A stretch of 64,000 nt of DNA from Isochrysis galbana (Eukaryota > Haptophyta > Isochrysidales > Isochrysidaceae): positions 2,478,993 to 2,542,992 of the forward strand of contig CM030941.1 in assembly GCA_018136815.1 (NCBI GenBank), read 5' to 3'. Shown one piece after another: positions 32,110 to 39,655 of this stretch (position 1 is the stretch's first letter; every line of letters begins with the position of its first letter). Made by a program: the position numbers and the translations under genes. The notes under the pieces were generated by a model. The model was not told where the DNA came from. It made no database searches and saw nothing but the letters and a program-made list of their open reading frames with translations.

Positions 32110-32395
32110 ATGGTGGGGAGAGGCCGGCTCCCCCCCCCTGGGACTCACTCTCCTAGTCTGCCCCCCCTACTCATTTCTCATTTCGCCCCGTTCGCCCCCT
32201 CCCCCTCGCCTCCCTTCTCCCTTCGTTTCGCCTCCCCCTCGACCCCCGAGGTCGAGGTCGTTTGCCTCCATTTGGTACCACCTCCCCATCCACTTCTGCG
32301 CGCGCGTCGTCGTCCCTCCTCGTCCTACACCTCTTCCGAAGTCGTCGCCAGCATCAGCAGTCAGCAGGGAGCAGGGAGGGCCTTCTGCAACAAAA
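32110..32395. other. CT/CCCC-rich spacer
   Basis: Pyrimidine-rich, with frames of Pro and Ser only. No gene is supported. Confidence 0.4.
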
Positions 32396-32785
32396 TGTCG
32401 TATTCCATACGATGACAGACTTTTACTTCTAACCTGCGGGTTATTTTAAGCCTCAAGGTCTCGTCGATTGGTGTTCCGCCTCTTCTCTTACTTTCTCTCG
32501 ATGTCATCAAATGTTCTATGACCGTCTTCTGTCTTCTCTCGTCCATCGGTCGTAGCTCCCCAGCCCCCAGCGAGGTCTGCCCTCGTTGTGCCGACCCCCT
32601 CTGTCGCATGTCTGCGCGCTGCTAAGTTGCCCTGGTGCCGACGCCTGGCCGTCCCGGTGTGCTTAGTTTTCGCCCTGTTTGGTTTAGTTTGTGTGGTTCT
32701 GTGCCCTCAGATTTTTTGAGTCCATGCGTTGTAGTCTCCCGTGTCTACCTCGGACCTAAGAAGCTCTCATTCTCATTCTCCCTAG
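32396..32785 (+). repeat. Truncated solo LTR (TGTCGTATTCC family)
   Basis: Begins TGTCGTATTCCATACGATGA. It matches, in inverted orientation, the LTR running from 57782 downward, including the TTCTAACCnGnGGGTTATTTTAAG and GGACCTAAGAAGCTCTCATT blocks. Homology stops near 32785. No gag or pol follows, so it is a 5' truncated-insertion or recombination remnant. Confidence 0.75.
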
Positions 32786-33010
32786 GCGGCTTGCCTTCAT
32801 TTGGTCTCCTTTCCCTCAGGGTTTCTTCCCCTCCCGTGGGGACTCTGGCCGAGCAGCATCAAATACAAAAAAGCTCGGTCCTAGGACACCGGGCCTAGCT
32901 CACCATGAGGGCGCTCCTGTGAGCAAGGGGATGCATGGTTACTAGTGCGTGCCCCCGCCCTCGATGAAAATTCCAGCGGCCTCCTCGTCACGCATGACGT
33001 GGACCTCTCC

Positions 33011-33646
33011 TCACACTTGTCTTGAAAGGATCGTCTTCAATGAGTGCATCGGATGTATACCGCACTCCTCGTGTGTCAGCTTGAACTTCTTTTCGATGTC
33101 GTAAAAGCTGTGGTACGGGTCAATGTACCCCTGCTTCTTTTCGAGCATGAGGTAATGCCTACCGGTCTTATCGATGGCGTAGGGATACGGAAAGTCGTTC
33201 GCTCCTACAGGCGATACGAATGCGACGATCTCGTCGACGGCCTCAAATTCGAACACTTCGATGCCCACGAAGACGTACTTGAGGTCGCCGATGTAGAAGA
33301 GCAAAGAGTTCCCTGCTTCATTGAGCTCGTTCACTCTGTCGTACCCTCCTGACAATACAGTCAATGGGCAGAGGTAGCTGATGCCAACAAACATGTCCTC
33401 GCACACGAACGCGTGATGCGAGGCTTCACCGTGTACATCGACCAAGTGCCTACCGTCATCGCGCTGTGCAACGGACGCGACAAAGCCCACGCCGCCATTG
33501 TCATGGGCCGCGTACTTTTGGACACCGGGTTCAGGGGCGAGAATCCTTCGCCAGTGCTCTTCGAACTCGTGTATACCTGGGTCTCCTGTCTCAGGTGTGG
33601 GAGAGTCATGGTAAAGGAGCGACAAGGCAAGGTCTTTATGTGTCAT
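33011..33646 (-). CDS. Giant-virus (NCLDV) family protein of unknown function
   Basis: An intact 211-residue frame. It carries the signature blocks of a protein family widespread in Mimiviridae, Phycodnaviridae and relatives: 'VQKYAAHDNGG' near residues 41-51 (H-D-N-G-G), a Gly-Gly-Tyr segment ('LTVLSGGYDRVNELNEAGNS', L-L-F), 'YVFVGIEVFEFEAVDEIVAF', and 'VSPVGANDFPYPYAIDKTGR' with Y-L-M-L-E. The function of this family is not established. There is no intron and no signal peptide. Its neighbour on the same strand (33709-34098) starts upstream of it, with only a 62-bp gap between the two, as in compact viral genomes. The intact frame suggests recent insertion, or selection. I recognise the family by motif order, not by search. 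Confidence 0.7.
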   Translation of the reverse strand: MTHKDLALSLLYHDSPTPETGDPGIHEFEEHWRRILAPEPGVQKYAAHDNGGVGFVASVAQRDDGRHLVDVHGEASHHAFVCEDMFVGISYLCPLTVLSGGYDRVNELNEAGNSLLFYIGDLKYVFVGIEVFEFEAVDEIVAFVSPVGANDFPYPYAIDKTGRHYLMLEKKQGYIDPYHSFYDIEKKFKLTHEECGIHPMHSLKTILSRQV

Positions 33647-33708
33647 TTATGAGCACGAAACGAAAAAAGTTTCCGTGAGCGCTTTTCACTTTGTTCCGTG
33701 CTCGCCAA

Positions 33709-34098
33709 TCAGTCATCAGATCTGCAGGTACCACTACGACACGTGTATTCACCACAGCACTCCGAGTTACTTTGGCACACCGACCCTGGCTCGCGGCATG
33801 GCGTCTCACACACTCCCTCGTCATTGCACTCAAGTCCTTCACAGCACTCGTCGCCATAACTGCACGCCCCCCGTTTCTCGATACACGGTGTGACGGTACG
33901 GCACTTTTGGTCGGAACACACGAGATCGTGACAACAGTCTCCATCGTTTGCACACTCTCCATCCACATCCTTACATCTGTCTGGCTGCTTCTTATTCGTG
34001 AGTACCAACGCCACGACGATGGCGGCGACCACGGTGGCGACGACCACCGCGAGGGCAATCAAAAGTCGTTTCGAGGGCATATCTACTCGTATGTCCAT
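33709..34098 (-). CDS. Membrane-anchored protein with three knottin-like repeats
   Basis: 129 residues from the ATG at 34098. Residues 11-34 form one strong transmembrane helix after a short basic N-terminus, so the C-terminus is extracytoplasmic or lumenal. Three consecutive repeats follow with identical cysteine spacing: C-x6-C-x5-C-C-x4-C-x4/5-C (Cys 42-66, 72-97, 101-125). This is the arrangement of inhibitor-cystine-knot or Dickkopf-like modules, each including 'C-C-x-x-L-x-C' type cores. It lies just upstream of the NCLDV-family gene on the same strand. The role is unknown; a virion-surface or secreted-ligand-binding function is only a guess. A longer frame upstream to 34503 is not needed for the domain. 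Confidence 0.65.
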   Translation of the reverse strand: MDIRVDMPSKRLLIALAVVVATVVAAIVVALVLTNKKQPDRCKDVDGECANDGDCCHDLVCSDQKCRTVTPCIEKRGACSYGDECCEGLECNDEGVCETPCREPGSVCQSNSECCGEYTCRSGTCRSDD

Positions 34099-34111
34099 TT
34101 TTTTTTCAACG

Positions 34112-34300
34112 TTTCCGGCGTCGCGCTCGCCGTCGGTGGCGCTCTTCCTCAGATTACACGCCTGCGCTACTTCTCGCCGTCGACGTCCAGCGGCACCACC
34201 ACAGGCGACCCGCACCTCGTCTTTGCGCACGGCGGTCACGCCGACTTCCGCGGCAAGAACGGGGGGGCGCTTGATTTTTTGACGCGGGTGGCTGCTTGGC
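34112..34300 (+). pseudogene. GDPH-motif protein fragment
   Basis: The frame reads 'TTGDPHLVFAHGGHADFRGK' at about 34198-34257. This G-D-P-H-L...A-H-G...A-D-F-R-G block resembles VWFD-like 'GDPH' domains found in several protist and large-virus proteins. The sequence after it becomes low complexity and is interrupted by T-runs, so only a scrap survives. It is transcribed in the opposite direction to 33011-34098. Confidence 0.4.
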
Positions 34301-34421
34301 CGCCGAGGCGCCTTGCCTTCATTCGGTGCCAGTTTTTTTTTGTCATAAACGTCGGCTATATAAAACCGGGGAAGGCTGCACGAGCGAGTCGACTCCGCCA
34401 GAAAGTTGTTTGTTTTTCCCC

Positions 34422-34531
34422 CTACCACCCCACCTCGCGCAGCCAGCGCAGGGTGTCCGCGTGCCCACCCCTGAGGGCGGCCGCGTACACACTCTCGTCC
34501 CACGGACAGAAGCGCTCGCGCAGGTTCCTTT
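34422..34531 (-). pseudogene. Ankyrin-repeat fragment
   Basis: The minus-strand frame 'FCPWDESVYAAALRGGHADT', followed by L-R-W-L-R-E-V-G-W and stop, has the C-P-W-D start and A-A-x-x-G-H-x-D-x-L-x-W-L core typical of ankyrin repeats abundant in giant viruses. The stop lies within a 50-bp dispersed element (GGTAGGGGGAAAAA...ACTTTCTGG), so the repeat array has been cut by that insertion. Confidence 0.55.
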
Positions 34532-34562
34532 TTTTGTAAACGCCTCTCTTACATGGGATTGA

Positions 34563-34813
34563 AATCTGACACCTTTCCGCGTGAGGGGGTAGGGGGGGGA
34601 AACCAACAACTTTCTGGAGGCGGTGCACGACTTGGCGGGGTAGGCTGCTCGGCCGACGTGCATTCCCCAGAAAGTTGTTGTTTTCCCCCCCTACCCCCTC
34701 ACGCGGAAAGTTGTCAGATTAGCCCTCCCCCCCAAGCTATGGGTTTTTTTAATAGACGAAATCTGACACATTTCCGCGTGAGGGGGTAGGGGGGAAACCA
34801 ACAACTTTCTGGA
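34563..34813. repeat. Three copies of a ~50-bp G-rich element, one inverted
   Basis: Units TCTGACAC(C/A)TTTCCGCG, then a GAGGGGGTAGGGGGG run, then AACCAACAACTTTCTGGAGG: plus strand at 34563-34620 and 34762-34820, inverted at 34664-34722. A fourth half-unit is at 34396-34428. The inverted arrangement around 34620-34760 suggests terminal repeats of a small transposon or nested insertions. Confidence 0.7.
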
Positions 34814-34819
34814 GGCGGT

Positions 34820-34971
34820 GCCCTCTCCTTCGAGGTCGCGCACCGCCACCTGGCCGCGCACAACGCCTCCGCTCAGCTGCTCGCGGCCGAGGTGGCCGCC
34901 GCCGGCTTCCGCCTCCGCGAGTCCTGGGACCGCACGGGCGGCGACTGGGTCGGGGTGCGCGACCCGCAGTG
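34820..34971 (+). pseudogene. C-terminal scrap of an unknown GC-rich gene
   Basis: A frame of about 50 codons, 'FEVAHRHLAAHNASAQLLAA' through 'GGDWVGVRDPQ' and a TGA at 34969, starts directly after the third 50-bp element. The coding character is clear but the family is unknown. It may belong to the GDPH-type gene upstream on the same strand. Confidence 0.3.
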
Positions 34972-35044
34972 ACGGAATACGTGCGCATCCTCAGTCTGTG
35001 TTTTTCGCTCGTGATTGGGTAAAGAGAATCATGCGTACCAAGGG

Positions 35045-36022
35045 CGATCGATCGGTGGTAGGTGAGATGGGGAGGGGGGGGGGGGAGGGGGGGGGAGAGA
35101 CCCCAAGGCAGACCCCCTGTTTACGTTAATGTTATCGTCATATACTGTAAAAGTTTCTCGATCGCAGGGGGGCCCCCCGAGGGTCCCGGCCGCCCCCCGC
35201 GCCCAGAGTTCCCCCGCGGAAAGGGTGAACGCACGGCGTGCACTTTCATAGTAGGCGAAAAAGTTGTTATGCGCACGCACGGCGCCCCCGCGCGGGGGGG
35301 GGCCGAGGCACATCGCGCCCTGCGCATCCACGGCCTGCGCATGGGTGATTGCAAGTCATCACACCCTTCCCCCTCGGACATCTCTCTTAACCTGCGAGTT
35401 TGCGTAATTGTGAACCTCAGAGAAACAGTCTGCTATGCTCACGCACGGCGCCCCCGCGGGGGGGCCGAGGCACATCGCGCCCTGCGCATCCACGGCCTGC
35501 GCATAGGTGATTGCAAGTCATCACACCCTTCCCCTCGGACATCTCTCTTAAACTGTGAGTTTACGTAATTGTCAACCTCGGAGAAACAATCTGCTATGCT
35601 CACGCACGGAACCCCGCGCGGGGGGGCCGAGGCACATCGCGCCCTGCGCATCCACGGCCTGCGCATAGGTGATTGCAAGTCATCACACCCTTCCCCTCAG
35701 ATATCTCTCTTAAACGGCGAGTTTACGTATTTGTCAACCTTGGAGAAAACAATCTGCTATGCTCACACATGGCGCCCCGCGCGGGGGAGGACCGAGGCAC
35801 ATCGCGCCCTGCGCATCCACGGCGTGCCGCAGAGAAACAAGCTGCTATGCGAACGCGCGGCGCCCGCGCGGGGACATCGCGCCCTGCGCATGGGTGATTG
35901 CAAGTCACCACACCCCTCCCCTCAAACTCTCCATTTAATTTTAAAATAATGTTATTTTTATAACCGTGGACATTTGATCTCTCAATTCGACTGATGTCTG
36001 ATGTCCCACAATTGACGGAACG
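35045..36022 (+). repeat. Long direct repeat (right copy) with four and a half 165-bp units
   Basis: Counterpart of 28528-29286. Tandem units start at 35268, 35434, 35595 and 35758 (spacing 166, 161 and 163 bp), with a shortened unit at 35846. Each unit holds CACGCACGG, a GCGCCCCCGCGGGGG-type palindrome, CACATCGCGCCCTGCGCATC and GTGATTGCAAGTCATCAC (an inverted repeat). The copy ends at GACGGAACGACACC, and immediately a second pseudogene begins. Confidence 0.8.
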
Positions 36023-36298
36023 ACACCTAAGATCCCAAAGACCAACTACATTGGAGACGAGGCCGCCGTCGCGTACCTCTGCATCGAATACATCACGGCG
36101 GTCGGGTACGGTGAAACGAGTCCCATGGTGCAAGTGCACCGAGCAGCTGGCAAACTCTGGATGGAGGACTAGAAGGCCGTCCTCGCATGCATCACGGACC
36201 TCGCCACCCAGGATCAGCCAAGCGACATTGAGAACGACATTGACAACAGGCTCGAGGACGAGGGGTGTGAGAAAAAGACGAAGAAGATGAAAACTTAG
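36023..36298 (+). pseudogene. Decayed viral-like gene end
   Basis: The frame 'PKIPKTNYIGDEAAVAYLCI' continues to W-M-E-D, then a TAG at about 36168, then reads on in the same frame ('LACITDLATQDQPSDIEND' to a Lys-rich end) to a TAG at 36298. A single in-frame stop in otherwise good coding sequence marks it as a recent pseudogene. Family unknown. Confidence 0.45.
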
Positions 36299-36394
36299 GG
36301 GTACCGTGGGGGAAAAAGTTGCTATGTGCACGCGCCGCGTCCTTGCGTCTATACTCACATAACATTCTGAGTGAAAACAAAACTATCACCTGGC

Positions 36395-36985
36395 TTTCTT
36401 TTGACGGAACGCGACTTTGGTTAGCGGCCGTGAAAGAGGAAAATCAGTAAAAAAATCACACTGTAAAATGAGATGGTTCTATTTGGGTATTCGAAAACAT
36501 TGGAATGGCTCAACTTTAGTTTTTATGAAACGCCATACTGACGCTTTTGGAGGTCGCGTGCCGCCGACAACTCCAAAATCTATAATCTATATTGTTGTAA
36601 ACGTAAACGGGCATGTGGACATTTGATGGCTCAACTTCATTCTGTCCCACATTCGACGGATCGCGACCTGTGTATGAGGAAGTCGCGTCCTCGCTTAGTA
36701 TAATAATATTCACCTGAATAAGCACATTTATTGTTGGCCCATATTTTTTCGACGGAACGTGACCTGGCAAGTTGCCGGATGGCGGGATTAGGGGATAACC
36801 CGAAGGCACAAGCGGGGTGCCAAGTTAGAAACCCAAGACTGCGCTCACGGTGAGAATGTCTCAAGATTTTCTTCATTTCACTCCACACTCCGACTTGCAT
36901 ACAATCTCCTGTGCTAATCAACAATCAAATCAACAAACGACATGCGGAGGTGTAAGTGATTCTGCTTTTCCGCTTTTGACACCGA
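36395..36985. repeat. Cluster of ACGGAACGCGAC element ends
   Basis: Motifs TTTTGACGGAACGCGACTTT (36399), GACATTTGATGGCTCAACTT with TTCGACGGATCGCGACCT (36616-36670) and TTTCGACGGAACGTGACCTG (36746). These match the ends of the long direct repeats and the block at 17446-17515. There is no gene. The sequence is AT-rich. Confidence 0.55.
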
Positions 36986-38422
36986 TCAGCATCCGCAGCA
37001 ACGCTCTGCCCGTGGCAATCTCCTGAAGACTTGTGCGATGATGTTTTCATTGTGGCGGAGTTGTTGTAAATGTTGACTTACACTCGAAGTGTTGAAGCCG
37101 AGCGCAAGGAGCTCGTGGCCGTGGACAAAGTGTTGCCAGCTACGACGCGACCAGCTGCATCCCTCGGTTGGCACGCTCCCTGGGGTACACTCTCCCTCTG
37201 CCGGGAAGGAATACCAGTGGCCTAGGAATGTCGACTCTGTTTGCGATGGTACAGAGCAGGATCGAATCGGATTCTGCAACGCACCGCGCTCGTCAAGCTC
37301 GCGTGGAAATGGAAAATATACAGGCAGGATTCCGATGGACTCTTTAGAGGCGGCAATGCTTGAGGGGCTGCAAGTGCACAAAGGCATCCCTGCCGTATCT
37401 TTGCGAGTGCTATCCATGTCGCATGCACCTGAGCCGAAGCCTTCATTACCCTCGTCCATCCGAGCGATGCAACGGTCTATATAGTTGTTGCAAGCGCATT
37501 CAGTGGTCTCTGGGTTTGCGCCATTGCAGCTCACGTAGTCGGCAAACGGCTCGAGATGGCGAGAGACGCAGTATTTTGTGATCGTCGCGATCTCAAATGA
37601 TTTGATAAAGGGGTTAGGCTTTGCCGTCGGATCTGACATGGCGGTAATGAAGGAAACGTCTGCGAGTAGGTCTCCAGCATTGTGGTTCTTGAGGAAGTCC
37701 GGGGGGCATGTTTCGCCGCAATGTTCCGTGACTCGGTACACCTCCAATGGCGCGATAAAAGCCTTGCCTGCATTTGCCGTCCTATACACTACGCTGTCTG
37801 AAAATGGTCCCCATTCCTGCGCACCGCCAGGCCGGGTCTTGAAGGCAGCCCTCGCTCGAAACTCGTAGACCTGACCTGCAGCGAGGCCATATGCACTTAG
37901 CCGCAAGTTGGTCTCAGGATGCCTGGCCGTGATAGGAGACGTCTTAGCACGCAGCCACGTGAGATCACTTTGCTGACGATACTGTACATCCAATGGTACT
38001 TCAATTCTAGATCGATCTAGAACCTCAAGCTCTACGTCGAGGATCACACTGTCTGTCGTCGGCAGATCCGACGGAGGGAGGAGGCGGGGCTGATATCGCG
38101 ACAGAGCCGCTGTCGAGCACACGACCGGCTGGGTAAGGTTGGTCCAGAGAAAGCCGTCGTGATGCGATCGCATGCGCATGGCTACGGCGAAGCTCGTGCC
38201 CGGAGGTAGGTCGTCGAACTCGATCGACATGGCGTCAGTGCGTGCGGTCTGCGACACGAACGGCACAAACGGCGCCTTGGCCAAGCCGAGCTGCACATCG
38301 ATCATGTCGTAGTCAACGGATGTGGCGAGTAGGCTGATGACGAGGCTTACAGTGCTCGACGATGAGCACGCGAGAGGGGCGGCAACCATCGCGGTGCTCT
38401 TGAGTAGTTTGTGTGCCTCCAG
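36986..38422 (-). CDS. Fibronectin-III-like secreted or membrane protein, 5' end lost or unfound
   Basis: The frame runs from a CTTCCTTTCAG acceptor (exon start 38422) to a stop at 36986. An ATG at 38389 could start a 467-residue protein, but the 11 codons upstream look coding and the acceptor is good, so this is probably the last exon of a longer gene. Two beta-sandwich repeats are visible: residues 1-95 ('DAMSIEFDDLPPGTSFAVAM') and 110-215 ('YGLAAGQVYEFRARAAFKTR' followed by a W-G-P-F-S-D segment), both with the fibronectin type III pattern. A Cys-rich C-terminal half with C-x-C pairs and 'EGCSWSRRSWQHFVHGHELL' follows. The upstream flank (38500-38945) is repeat sequence, so earlier exons may be displaced. 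No membrane helix was seen. Confidence 0.6.
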   Translation of the reverse strand: MEAHKLLKSTAMVAAPLACSSSSTVSLVISLLATSVDYDMIDVQLGLAKAPFVPFVSQTARTDAMSIEFDDLPPGTSFAVAMRMRSHHDGFLWTNLTQPVVCSTAALSRYQPRLLPPSDLPTTDSVILDVELEVLDRSRIEVPLDVQYRQQSDLTWLRAKTSPITARHPETNLRLSAYGLAAGQVYEFRARAAFKTRPGGAQEWGPFSDSVVYRTANAGKAFIAPLEVYRVTEHCGETCPPDFLKNHNAGDLLADVSFITAMSDPTAKPNPFIKSFEIATITKYCVSRHLEPFADYVSCNGANPETTECACNNYIDRCIARMDEGNEGFGSGACDMDSTRKDTAGMPLCTCSPSSIAASKESIGILPVYFPFPRELDERGALQNPIRSCSVPSQTESTFLGHWYSFPAEGECTPGSVPTEGCSWSRRSWQHFVHGHELLALGFNTSSVSQHLQQLRHNENIIAQVFRRLPRAERCCGC

Positions 38423-39655
38423 CTGAAAGGAAGAGACGAGTCGCGGGCCAACGGATCCTCCGCCCGACCGGCGATGCCTCGGCGCTCTCCCCCTCCTTCC
38501 TTACTCTAGGCATGGTGTCAGAGTCGGAGTTTTCTTCTTGTCCTAGTCCTAGTTTATAGTTTAATCCTAGTGCTGAGGGACCGTGCCTCATTGGCAACGG
38601 AGCCCCTACCCCGCGATGGGGGTGTGCGCGGTTGGTGCATGGCTCGTCCGGTGTATGTGGCTAGGGATGCTAGCCAACAAGACCTTCTACAAAACTACAC
38701 CGTGGTACACCCCCGCCGGGAGCCGAGAGCCGAATTCATATTCCGAGTAGAAAGAAGCCTGTAGAAGCTGCTTGGCCACGTGGATATAATGGTAGACCAA
38801 CATTGAATGAAGTGTAGTGATTGATAGAAGCGTGGAGACGTCGTAGACGTATAGATAGACATAAGAACGAAGATTGATGATTTACCATCGCGGTTATAAC
38901 GGTAGAACGGAAAATAGCGAAATATAAATATAGCCTGCAGAGGCTCGAAGTAAGGAAAATAGCGCATGGCTAGTGGCAGTAGCGGCACTCATATTTAATT
39001 ATATATCTCGCTCTCCGATACCCTGACCCTGATTTCTTTGGAGGATTGTTTTTCTTTTTTGGTTTCCCGCCTTGTGTCGTCCCATTTCCCCAAATTGTGC
39101 TGAGGTACGGTCTCGGGGTCGTTCCCGCTTTTTCGGCAGGAGCTGCGACGCATGTTGGACTCATGTCTTCCCACGACTTCAAGAACGTCGACTTGTGTAT
39201 TTTGATTCATGATGTGAAAAGTAACCCCCAACAACCACAAGCCACACAAGCCAAGGTCACCGAGCCACACGCGACGATCGCGCTGGTTCACACTCAACGT
39301 GAGGACAACTATTCGGGAAAAATGAGGCAGGACGTATGGAGAAGGGTTGGGGGGCTGTGAGCGTACGAGCTACCTAATGATCCGCGGGGCACGTCAACTC
39401 AACAACGTTATGCCTCCTGTGCTCACGCTGAAGGACGGTGGAGTATCCCGTGCGAGGGCGAGTTCGAGCGGATCTACACCGTGTGTCCCATATCCCCAAA
39501 TCTTCTTCCACTCCTGCAATGGGCGCACACAGAAGTAAAATGAAGAGCCGAAAATAAGAAACAGCCTTGCATGTGTGGCAGTATGGGCGTTTCTAACGCA
39601 CAGTTTCCATCGAGCCAACAAAAGTACAGCTTAGCGATGACCAAGCAGAGCCGTG
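38423..39655. repeat. Repeat-bearing intergenic stretch
   Basis: 38737-38945 duplicates 22309-22512 in the same orientation, differing by an insertion and small changes near 38918. The rest has no supported gene; a segment at 39046-39260 is AT-rich with no domain. Confidence 0.55.

Noticed and set aside
33691..34539. 282-codon plus-strand frame over the island genes
   Set aside because: Apart from the short GDPH segment it is antisense to the Cys-rich membrane protein and low complexity elsewhere.
35268..35900. Regularly spaced repeat as a possible CRISPR array
   Set aside because: Units are about 165 bp and nearly identical throughout, with no short repeat/unique spacer pattern, and the genome is eukaryotic.
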